A stretch of 64,000 bases of DNA from Paralithodes platypus. Its lineage: Eukaryota > Arthropoda > Malacostraca > Decapoda > Lithodidae. The notes beneath the pieces were generated by a model. The model saw only the letters and a program-made list of their open reading frames with translations, did not search any database and was not told the DNA's origin. The first letter of the stretch is position 1. The number at the start of each line of letters is the position of its first letter. A program made the position numbers and the translations under genes. The stretch is from NCBI GenBank assembly GCA_032716605.1, contig CM064492.1:50400975-50464974 (forward strand), read 5' to 3'. This document shows, piece by piece, positions 10,763 through 20,109 of the stretch.

Positions 10763-10952
10763 AAAAAACCCAAAATGTAGAAATCCGAGCCAAGTTTTGG
10801 CAAAAGTTGGCTCGGATTTGGCCATTTTTCGGAGCTGAAATAGGGCAAAATTGGAAAAACAAGTTGGCTCGGATTTGACCCTTATTCAGATTAAGAAAAC
10901 CCACATATGGGAAAACCCGAGCCAACTTTTGTCAAAAGTTGGCTCGGATTTC
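10763..10952 (+). repeat. ~190-bp direct repeat, copy 1 (ttggctcgg palindromes)
   Basis: Contains aaatccgagccaagttttgg followed by caaaagttggctcggattt, a 15-bp-arm hairpin, and a second similar hairpin ~110 bp on. Near-identical to 14168-14358 in the same orientation, so the two copies bracket the 3.2-kb minisatellite/module region. Confidence 0.85.
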
Positions 10953-10994
10953 ACGGACGTGCCGTTTTGCCCAAAATCAAAACGGCATACCCAA

Positions 10995-11640
10995 CTCTGC
11001 GATGGGTTACCATCATCACTACTAATGCCATCATCAATCACAATCACCAACATCACTACATTTGCCATAATCATTACGACTACTGTCATCATCACCATTA
11101 CTATGATCATCATCACTACTACAATTACAATCATCACTACTACTCTCACCATCATCATTGATACTACAACTATCAACCATCATCACTACTATCATCACCA
11201 CCATCTTACAATCATCATTACTACTGTTAACATCATTACTACTATAACCATAATCATTACTACTGTCACAAGTATTACCATCATGTATGCTATTACCATC
11301 AGCACTACTATTGCCATCATCACCATTACTATGATCTTCATCATCACAACTATTGTCATCATCACTACAACTTTCACCATCATCACTACTACTCACCATC
11401 ATCACTACTGTCATCATTATCACTACAACTATCATCATAACTTGTCACCAACATCACTACTATTATGACCATCATCACTACTAAAAGTATTGTCACCATC
11501 ATATCTACTACTGTCACCATCATATCTACTACTGTCATAATTAACACTACTGTAATCATCAATACAAATACAACCATCATCACTACTATTATCACCATCA
11601 CTCCCACTATTACTACCATCACTTCTAGTGCCAATTAAAC
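10995..11640. repeat. ATC/ACT minisatellite
   Basis: Array of ccatcatcactact-like units with substitutions. Met/Ile/Thr- or Ser/Asp-rich frames across it are artefacts. A second array with shared long segments is at 12060-12715. Confidence 0.93.
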
Positions 11641-12060
11641 TAACCCCTTAACCTAGCAAATGCAGAGCGAGATGTTTTCGCCCCCAGAACGAATGCGTTC
11701 TTAGTGGGTCCGGGAGGTGGTGGGGGGTGGGGGTCCGGGAGGTGGGGGGGGGGGGGTAAAACCATATTTTGGACCTAAAATCATAACTATTGCATAAATT
11801 CAAAAAATCTTTTTGACTGATGTTCGCATTCACGCAACAAATATTTGTGTGAAATTTGGTGAAAATCCGTCCAACAGTCTAGGAGGAGTTTCGGGACAGA
11901 CGGACGACGAGGACGACGACAACAACAACGACGACAGACATTTTTCCAATGGTACCCACTATACGGGGGGGCAATACCAAACTCTGCTTACGCAGAGTTG
12001 ATAAAGTAGATGTGCCGTTTTGCCCAAAATCAAAACGGCATACCCAACTCTGCGATGGGT
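11640..12060 (+). repeat. Dispersed module, copy 1
   Basis: Order: gcgagatgttttcgccc, poly-G, accatattttgg, gacgttcgcattcacgcaa-type block, gaaaatccgtccaac, cagacggacgacgac, gtacccactata, the hairpin aactctgcttacgcagagtt, and caaaatcaaaacggcatacc. Three more copies follow, one inverted. The gaaaatccgtccaac...cagacggacg part resembles sequence often found in marine invertebrate transposons, but the family is not identified. Confidence 0.85.
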
Positions 12061-12715
12061 TACCATCATTACTAGGCCTACTAATGTCATCATCAATCAC
12101 AATCACCATCATCACCACATTTGCCCCACAATCATTACGACTACTGTCATCATCACCATTACCATGATCATCATCACTACTACAATTACAATCAATCATC
12201 ACTACTACTGTCACCATTGTCACTACCATCTTAATCACTATTATCAACATTGATACTACAACTATCAACCATCATCACCACCATCTTACAATCATCATTA
12301 CTAGTGTTAACATCATCATTACTACTGTCACAAGTATTACCATCATGTATGCTATTACCATCAGCACTACTACTGCCATCATCACCATTACTATGATCTT
12401 CATCATCACAACTATTGTCATCATCACTATAACTTTCACCATCATCACTACTACTCACCATCATCACTAATACTCACACTATCGTCACTACTGTCATCAT
12501 TATCAGTACAACTATCATCATTACTTGTCACCATCATCACTACTATTATGACCATCATCACTACTTAAAGTATTGTCACCATCATATCTACTACTGTCAT
12601 AATTAACAGTACTGTAATCATCATCAATACAAATACAACCATCATCACTACTATCACCATCAATCCCACTATTACTACCATCACTTCTAATGCCAATTAA
12701 ACTAACTTAACCTAG
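12060..12715. repeat. ATC/ACT minisatellite, second array
   Basis: Shares long ordered stretches with 10995-11640, such as catgtatgctattaccatca and aacatcatcattactact, so array plus module look duplicated as a ~1.05-kb unit. Confidence 0.93.
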
Positions 12716-13085
12716 CAAATGCGGAGCGAGATGTTTTCGCCCACAGAACGCATTCATTGCGGGGGGGGGGGGGGGGGAACCATATTTTGGGTAAAACCAT
12801 ATTTTGGATCTAAAATCATAATTATTGCACAAATTCAAAACATCTCTTTTGACTGACGTTCGCATTCACCCAACACATGTTCGTGTGAAATTTGGGGAAA
12901 ATCCGTCCAACGGTCTAGGAGTTTCGGGACAGACGGACGACAACAACGACGACGACGACACAATTTGTTTTCCAGTGGTACCCACTATACGGGAGGGCGA
13001 TACCAAACTCTGCTTACGCAGAGTTGATAAAGTAGATGTGCCGTTTTGCCCAAAATCAAAACGGCATACCCAACTCTGCGATGGG
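12715..13085 (+). repeat. Dispersed module, copy 2
   Basis: Same block order as 11640-12060, with a longer poly-G (12761-12776) and a repeated accatattttgg. It ends in the same aactctgcttacgcagagtt hairpin and aaaacggcataccc stretch. Confidence 0.85.
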
Positions 13086-13328
13086 TTACCATCATCACTA
13101 CTAATACCATCATCAGTCACAATCACCATCATCACTACTACTGCCATCATCACTACAACTGCCACAATCAGCACGACTACTGGCATCATCAATCACCATT
13201 ACTATGATCATCATCACTACTACATTACAATCATCGCTACTACTCTCACCATCATCACTACTACTGTCACCATTGTCACTACCATCTTAATCACTACTAT
13301 CATCATTGATACTACAACTATCAACCAT
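13085..13328. repeat. ATC/ACT minisatellite, third array
   Basis: Shorter array of the same units, ending at the inverted module that begins aactctgcgtaagcagagtt. Confidence 0.92.
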
Positions 13329-13675
13329 CATCAACTCTGCGTAAGCAGAGTTTGGTATCGCCCCCCCCCCCCCTTTATAGTGGGTACCACCGGAAAAAAT
13401 TGTCTGTCGTCGTCGTTGTTGTCGTCCGTCTGTCCCGAAACTCCTCCTAGACCGTTGGACGGATTTTCACCAAATTTCACACGAACATATGTTGCGTGAA
13501 TGCGAACGTCAGTCAAAAAAGATTTTTTGAATGTATGCAATAGTTATGATTTTAGGCCCAAAATATGGTTTTACCCCCCCCCCCCCTCTCACACACACAC
13601 CCAGCAATTAATGCGTTCTGGGGGCGAAAACATCTCGCTGCGCATTTGCTAGGTTAAGTTAGTTTAATTGGCATT
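13328..13675 (-). repeat. Dispersed module, copy 3 (inverted)
   Basis: Blocks appear in reverse complement order: aactctgcgtaagcagagtt, gtgggtacca, cgtccgtctgtcccgaaact, gttggacggattttcacc, tatggttttacc, cgaaaacatctcgc. The adjoining array at 13675-13890 is also inverted (tagtgatgatgg units), so module and array flipped as one piece. Confidence 0.85.
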
Positions 13676-13890
13676 AGAAGTGATGGTAGTAATAGTGGGA
13701 TTGATGGTGATAGTAGTGATGATGGTGATAATAGTAGTGATGATGGTTGTAGGTGTATTGATGATGATGACAGTAGTAGATATGATGGTGACAGTATTAT
13801 ATATGATGGTGACTACTTTTAGTAGTGATGATGGTCATAATAGTAGTGATGATGGTGATAAGTAATGATAATAGTTGTAGTGATAATAAT
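13675..13890. repeat. ATC/ACT minisatellite, inverted array
   Basis: Same unit read on the other strand (gatggtgataatagtagtg), belonging to the inverted module at 13328-13675. Confidence 0.92.
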
Positions 13891-14165
13891 GGTCTGGGGG
13901 GGGGGGGGGTAAAACCATATTTTGGACCTAAAATCATAACTATTGCATAAATTCAAAAAATCTTTTTTGACTGACGTTCGCATTCACGCAAAAAATGTTT
14001 GTGTGAAATTTGGTGAAAATCCGTCCAACGGTCTAGGAGGAGTTTCGAGACAGACGGACGACGACGACAACAACAACGACAGATTTTTTTTTCCGGTGGT
14101 ACCCACTATATGGGGGAGTGGGGGGGGGGGGGGGGCGATACCAAACTCTGCTTACGCAGAGTTGA
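13890..14165 (+). repeat. Dispersed module, copy 4
   Basis: Plus-oriented again, from poly-G and accatattttggacc to the aactctgcttacgcagagtt hairpin, which abuts the second copy of the 190-bp repeat. Confidence 0.85.
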
Positions 14166-14167
14166 TA

Positions 14168-14358
14168 AAGAAAATTGAGAAATGTAGAAATCCGAGCCAA
14201 GTTTTGGCAAAAGTTGGCTCGGATTTGGCCATTTTTCGGAGATGAAATAGGGCAAAATTGGAAAAACAAGTTGGCTCGGATTTGACCCTTATTCAGATTA
14301 AGAAAACCCACATATGTGAAAACCCGAGCCAACTTTTGTCAAAAGTTGGCTCGGATTT
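14168..14358 (+). repeat. ~190-bp direct repeat, copy 2
   Basis: Near-identical to 10763-10952 (ataaagaaaattga start, aacccacatatgtgaaaacc inside). It lacks the aaaacccaa insertion seen near 10770. Confidence 0.85.
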
Positions 14359-14680
14359 CACGGATTTCTCGGGGTGGAGTGTGTAATAGTCTTATAAAAA
14401 TAGGCCTAGTCAACTATGAGGAGACATTAGCCTAACCTAACAACCTTACCTAACCTAACCTAGTATAATGGATATTATACACCCCCGCTGGTTGGGTAAA
14501 AGTGCAAACGGTAGATATCCGAGCCAACTTTTGTCAAAAGTTGGCACGGATTTCACGGGGTGGAGTGGGTAATAACCTTATAAAAATAGTCAACTTTGAG
14601 GAGACATTAGCCTAACCTAACCTATCCTAGTATTGTGCCGCCCCCACACCCCCGCTGGTTGGGTAAAAGTGCTAACGTGA
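14345..14680 (+). repeat. Tandem duplication, ~165-bp unit, with CCTAA stretches
   Basis: Two units share ttggctcggatttcacgg, ggggtggagtg, aggagacattagcctaacct and ccccgctggttgggtaaaag. Both contain cctaacctaac stretches, a degenerate arthropod telomere motif. Confidence 0.8.
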
Positions 14681-15082
14681 TCTATTGAAATCGTCGTCTA
14701 TTTATAACAATTGTGAGTGAATAACCTTCAAGGGCAAACAGCTTGGCCGTGGAATCTACGATGGGTTGAAATGGTGCCCTGGCCAAATCCGAGGCAACCT
14801 GTTGACATGTTTTTGTGTTTTGACTCTTAAATATTGGAAAATAGCCAATCTTTGGCAAAAGTGGCTGTGATGTTCACATGTTGGGTGCTTTGCTAGTCAT
14901 CTATATTGAAATTGTCGAGTTATTTCCTTACTAGGCTACCCAAAATCTTTCCCCCACCCAAAGCCCCACATTCCCACTCTCCCCTACATTGTTGGGGTAT
15001 CGGAATTACAATTAACAATGCAATGCTAATAAATAGTGCTTTCCTTACTTTCTAACAATATAATACGCACTTACATTCAACA

Positions 15083-15824
15083 CATGCTGCCGCCATGATG
15101 ATGCTATTTGTCAGTGTCAGGTGCACAAGGACAGGTGTTGACTGTGGGAGGGTGATGGAAGTGAATGAGGGTATGTCCCTAGATAATGGCCGAAATTGCC
15201 CTTTTTGACAGGGAAATGTCCCTGTAATCCAAGCCTTAAGGGTTTATTTACTGTTAGGTATTGAAGAAAGATCGCCATACTCGCGAAATACCGCCAAAAA
15301 TATCCCTAAATGTGAGGTAAAGTGACCTAAATGGGTTTTTTTTTAAACCGAGTCACATAGTCACAGACGAAGTGCATTGTGGGTAAAAGTGAAAATATAT
15401 ATTTTGCACACAAAAAAGTGGATATCCAAAAAAGTAAGATTATAGAGAAATAAGAAAGTAATACATGCACACAGTATGTCAAGAAATGGGTGTCATATGG
15501 AAGTGGAAATTGTAAAAGAAATTAATAATTTGCCGGGAAAATAAAATGTACTGCCGAAGCTCCACTCTGATTGGCTAATGAACATCAGGGAACATCTGGG
15601 AGGAGCCTAGAATGTAAACAAAGTGTCCTGGACTCAGTGACTGGCTGGTCAAAAATAACTCTGAAATTGTTATAGGAGAGTGACAATCAAATTGACAAAA
15701 TAAGAGAAGTAGCACTTATCCGCGCATCTGTAAGGTCCCTTGAATAAGGTAAGATCAACAAAAAATAATTACCGTAGATAAGACAGGAATCCCGTAATCG
15801 AGGAGTTGTAGTTCTGTAGTTAAC
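15083..15824. other. Stretch without recognised elements
   Basis: No TIRs, LINE motifs or long frame. There is a ctgattggctaatg motif (inverted CCAAT) near 15568 and an exon-like donor ataaggtaagat near 15746, too weak to call a gene. Confidence 0.3.
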
Positions 15825-16095
15825 CCAATCGAACTTGTCCAAGGTCTTATTGTAGAGAAGCTATATTGTAATCATATAATATTCGGTAAAGAAATATATA
15901 ATTGAAGTTAACCCATACGCTGCTGTCAGTGAAATTTGGTGGTAGTGCCCCTAGATTTTTTGATAAAAAGATGAACATTGAACTTGTCCTTAGTCTTTCA
16001 GTAGTGAAGCTATGCTATAAGTTTTATCAAAATCAGTGAAGAAATAAAGCCGCTAGAGCGATGACAAGGAAAGTTAACGCATGGATGGACGGACC
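15825..16095 (+). repeat. Dispersed repeat, copy 2
   Basis: Partner of 10150-10490. Shares tccaaggtcttattgtagag, gaaatttggtggtag and gcatggatggacggac. 16096-16770 shows only ccggtaccgg-rich, AT-rich sequence. Confidence 0.7.
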
Positions 16096-16772
16096 GAGGA
16101 TATAGCCCATCATAATACATCCCGTCGATGACAGCCGTATAAAAACGGTTCCCAAAGTGGAATAAGAGAAGGGGTGGCGTTCCCTAATTAATATCGAGAA
16201 CTACCAGTCTTAATATTGCTCAGTTGCGGTCAAGCCGTGAAAAGCCGTGTGAAAACTACTCATTTCGTCTCGTCATTGCCAGAGACCAGATAGTGACGAG
16301 ATCTTGGTGTCTACGCACAAATCAAGTACCGTACCGGTACATTCTGACACATACCGGTACTGTATTTATATTCCTTTCTTTACATTTAGAACGAATTAAA
16401 AAGGTGTAAAATCATGAAAACACCCACTCAAGGAAGAACAAAATATATATGTCCCCCAACTTTCGCGGGTTAATGTAGGCCTATAGGCCTATTATATTTC
16501 CCGGTAAAATTCTAGCATTGACTTCATACCGGTACCGGTTTTAGCATTAATTATTGTATAATTACTGATACGGTACCGTACCGAGTTTTCTTTCAAATTT
16601 TGTGTTTTGTTTTATGAAGAATTGGTTCAATTTAGTTTCTTTTATCAGCCTAACCTAACTTAACATACCGGTAGTAGCCTATACGTTTAAAACAAAAATG
16701 CTCCGATATAGGCCTAGCCTATAACATCAGAAACCATGAAATAAGGAATTAAACAGTTAATCGGACATAATT

Positions 16773-16983
16773 TTAACCCCTGAACTGCTCGAACCTGTGT
16801 ATAATAATAGGTCAAATTGGGGGTAGGTGGGGTATAAAGGGGGCGGAGTAGTGGAGGATGTGGTATTTCCTATGTGTCACCCAATTTTGAGAAATTTCCC
16901 AGCACTGGCACGGTATTTGAAGGGTTATTTTTACACACTTAAATACCGTGCTTCCGAAAGGACCGTCCCAGTACCTGGGTTAA
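16773..16983. mobile_element. Possible TTAA-type MITE
   Basis: TTAACCCCTGAACTGCTCG at the left and gtcccagtacctgggTTAA at the right, 211 bp apart. Only the CCC/GGG ends and the TTAA are clearly inverted, so the call rests on resemblance to the other TTAA families. Confidence 0.4.
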
Positions 16984-17223
16984 TACCCAAATCGAGTTGG
17001 AGCCCCCTGCTAGAATTATACCGATTAAACTGCTCTTCCACCAGTGCACTGACTTCGAAGCATTTTTGACCACACACCAATATAGGCTAGGCTAGGCCTA
17101 TTAGCCTAACTTAACCCTCCGAGTCCTACCTAACCAAACCTTAGTAGGTTAGGTAAATAAATAGGTTTGAGGTCATAAACACATAAAAGATAGGATCGAA
17201 TGGAGTCCCAGCCCCAGGTTGTA

Positions 17224-17339
17224 ATAAAATCATAACAGTCAATATTTACGAGTCACACCACAGCTGGGATCTCATTTTTAACGGTAGTTTTGGGTTCCTA
17301 TCATTCTATGCTTCATTGCTATATCCTTTTTACCACCGG

Positions 17340-17378
<39 letters not shown>

Positions 17379-17655
17379 CATTAGGGCCAAATAACCTAAC
17401 CTAACCTAACCTAATAGCCCCCAAATACATTTAGGTTAGGTTAGGTTAGGTTAGGTTTTTAGGTTAGGTTAATACTAAAAAAAAAAAAAAAAATAGGCCT
17501 AAAAAATAAAAAATAAATATATATATAGGCCTATATATATTTTCCGGTGGATACAAAGTATATAGCAATGAAGCATAGAATGATAGGAACCCAAAACTAC
17601 CCTTAGAAATGAGGTTCCAGATGTGGTGTGACTCGTAAATATTGACCATAATAAC
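17224..17655. repeat. Palindrome centred on CCTAA/TTAGG blocks
   Basis: Arms of ~120 bp (17230-17343 and 17540-17650) pair with close to 90% identity by eye: gtcaatatttacgagtcaca, gggttcctatcattctatgc and ttcattgctata occur complemented on the right. Inside are poly-T (17342-17376), aacctaacctaacctaacct, then ttaggttaggttaggttagg and poly-A (17478-17492). Every layer is mirrored. Confidence 0.85.
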
Positions 17656-17930
17656 AAATAAATAGGCCTAGGCCTAAAATAAATACCCGGTAGCCTAGGC
17701 CTAGGCTAAATACATAAAATCGGCAAAAATACAATACAAAATATAGGCCTAGGCATAGGCCTATTATTATAGGCTAGGCCTAAATACTTTATTTCAGTTT
17801 TAGGCCTATAGCCTAGTCTTCAGTGTAGGCCTAGTAGGTTCACCGACAAATTTATGTTGCCTAGCAGCCTAGCCTAGGCCTAGGCCCTATTTCAATAGGA
17901 AAATCCTGAGTAGCCTAGGCTAAGCCTAAC
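17656..17930. repeat. AGGCCTA-rich stretch
   Basis: Dense palindromic taggccta / cctaggcctagg motifs, continuing a trend visible from about 16470. Not a regular tandem array. Confidence 0.6.
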
Positions 17931-18134
17931 CTTCATTCATTTCACTCCTGCAGGCCTGTATCTAGAAACCTGCAGATCCTACGACACTCAATCCCTCACC
18001 TAGAAAGCGGTACGGCATTTAGGATCGGAGTAACCCTATAGACAGAGTAGCCTAATACAGAGGCGGAAACCCCCGATGAATATTAAAACAATGGGAAGAT
18101 GTAAACGATGCTGGGAAGGCTGTAGGCTACTTAC

Positions 18135-18269
18135 CTCAGGGATTTCTTCACTCATAAACGCTTCCCACCGTATTTATCCACATCTGCCAACGAAAAGAGT
18201 CTTATAGGCGAAGTTGAGTACATCCTGGGATATGAAGACGGTGTATTTACGCCGTTATACCGTTTTATA
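18135..18269 (-). other. Speculative promoter and first exon of a host gene
   Basis: Minus strand: TATAAAA (18263-18269), ~110 bp of GC-moderate leader, an ATG at 18153-18155 opening seven codons (MSEEIPE), then a perfect splice donor, GAG|GTAAGTAG, with the intron starting at 18134. Position, spacing and lack of repeats fit a 5' exon. No downstream exon was recognised towards lower coordinates, the start context (GTTTATGA) is weak, and chance remains likely. 18270-19080 contains no recognisable element. Confidence 0.2.
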
Positions 18270-19084
18270 AAGGCGAAAGCAACACAACCGCACACACAAG
18301 TAAACACTCGCCAATGCTCTTGTTTCCAGGTCGGGTAATTGATTCTTCTATATCTTTTTGCGCTTATAGGCCTATCTTATAATCTTAAATAATTCATCCT
18401 GAAAATATTATTAGTGTTAATATTGTTTAAATATTTACTACAAGCCTGGTTATAATATATTCTTGGATTGTGTTTATTACATAAGTCGGAATTACGTAAG
18501 GACAACAACAATACTGCCAAACCCAAGAAGCTTGACACCCTTCGTTTTCTTCTCTTATCCATCCATTCTATATATATAAGTGATATATTTCAATCACACC
18601 TAATGTACGCATTAGATTCAGTCATTTATAAATAAATTAATAGTTAATAATATAATAGATTAATACAGTTTGGGTTGCATGAGTGATATTTGAGTCCTGA
18701 TGATAATGGGCCAGCGAGATGGTAACTGTGATAAGTGAATAAGAGAAAACGGAAGTAAATGGGGATATTAGGATAAACTAGTCTATTATGCTAAAACTAT
18801 TACACAAGCACATGTAGCCTACAATTGCATGCTCATACTTAGTTACTTACACTAAAAAATCCACGTCGTTTCAGCAACAACGTTCCCATGAATGCTGGGG
18901 CTTGCAAAGGCTAACAATTGCAGCATGCTTTTAAATTTAAACGAGACTGTTAGTGAGGTCCTGTGGCTAGCTTTCAGTGATGAAGCTCATGGAGTGCACT
19001 GAAAAAGCTCTTTCCCCGCGGTGTTCCGTCTCACTCAGCCGCTACTGAGGACCTGCGATGTAAATTTCTATGGCTCAGCAGCAT

Positions 19085-19495
19085 TCCAGGGTAAATTTGA
19101 TTGCTTGCCCCACCTTTCCTAGATTCAAAATTATTGGTAAATAATTTAACTGGCATGAATCTAAGTACTTCTTCTTTAATCGAGTTGTCAATCTGTGGAA
19201 TGGGCTTCCCCGAGCTGTTATAGACTGCAACACCGTTGATTCTTTTAAAGTTCGCCTAGACAAGCACCTTGCCCGAAACCCACGGATGACTGCATTAATT
19301 TTGTAAAAGAATACATTATTTCCTTAGTACTGCATTGTTATTTTATTAACCTAATTGAATTAACACGTTATCATATCCTCTCTAAGAAACTGTTGGGCGC
19401 CTAAAACAGCAGTAACTTGGAGAGCAAGTAACCTCGAGGGGTCGCAAGCCCTGTTGTTGCTCGATTTCCTTTGCACTCCTTTGATTCAGACACTA
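19085..19495 (+). pseudogene. LINE C-terminal fragment and 3' end
   Basis: Reads WHESKYFFFNRVVNLWNGLP and RAVIDCNTVDSFKVRLDKHL in one plus-strand frame, the conserved tail of CR1/jockey-group RTs, then a 3' UTR with agcaagtaacctcgagg. The same tail and UTR are in the 8280-9735 copy. 5'-truncated. Confidence 0.8.
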
Positions 19496-19568
19496 AAAAG
19501 GGTTGCCACTTCCATCCGACAGGTTTTGGTACACTGATGCCATAGTCTCTTTAGCCCACTCACGAACA

Positions 19569-19777
19569 TTAACCCTTTGAGTGACGTGGGTTATTATTGT
19601 ATTCTAGCTAGATGTAGACGATATTATGCCGCTTAGGAAGGATCTGTGGTAGTTAAAAGGAGGATTAATTGAGATAGTTTGAAGCCTTATTATTGCTAGA
19701 GGTCCTTCATAAGCTGAATAAAATCGTCCAATCGTTCAATCTGATAAAAGGGACGTCCCTGGTACTGAATGGGTTAA
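19569..19777 (+). mobile_element. F1 TTAA-type MITE, intact length
   Basis: TTAACCCTTTGAGTGACGTGG at the left and cctggtactgaatgggTTAA at the right, 209 bp. The two halves are inverted: ttctagctag...gacgata and cttaggaaggatctg face their complements. A good reference for uninterrupted F1. Confidence 0.88.
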
Positions 19778-20109
19778 TGGACTTCAGGTATCTCGAATTA
19801 TGGAAGTATGTCTCTGGAAACGAATATATTATTATAATTTTCTAACCATCAACTATAAAATTGTGAAAATAAACACCATGTGAGGAAGAGCACTTTATTG
19901 ACAACGTTTCGCATATAGCTTCTGTTATGCCCTGATTGTATTCAGGATTAACGATTGCGTAGGTGAGTTCTGCAAGACTGGAATATCTGGTTTCATATAC
20001 ATACAGGCGAGGAATCAATAGAACACATAAATAGAATCTTGGAATGTGGTTTGTAAGACAGCTTTATTTAACTAACACACTCGCGGGATAGAAAAAGAAT
20101 CAATTCACT

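Larger units (their letters stand above)
10570..15082. other. Composite 4.5-kb structure with ~120-bp inverted ends
   Basis: 10570-10700 and 14960-15082 are inverted copies with roughly 85% identity by eye: tattatattgttagagagtg, ttgttaattgtaattccgat and accccaacaatgtag on the left appear complemented on the right. Between them lie palindromic ccgagccaa/ttggctcgg blocks, ATC/ACT arrays and four copies of a ~370-bp module. No transposase is visible; origin unknown. Confidence 0.65.

Noticed and set aside
9644..13865. Many Met/Val/Ile-, His/Tyr- or Ser/Asp-rich frames
   Set aside because: They follow the ATC/ACT minisatellites in all frames and both strands, so they are composition artefacts.
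17390..17475. A true telomere
   Set aside because: Only four to five units per orientation, inverted around a centre and flanked by unique sequence.
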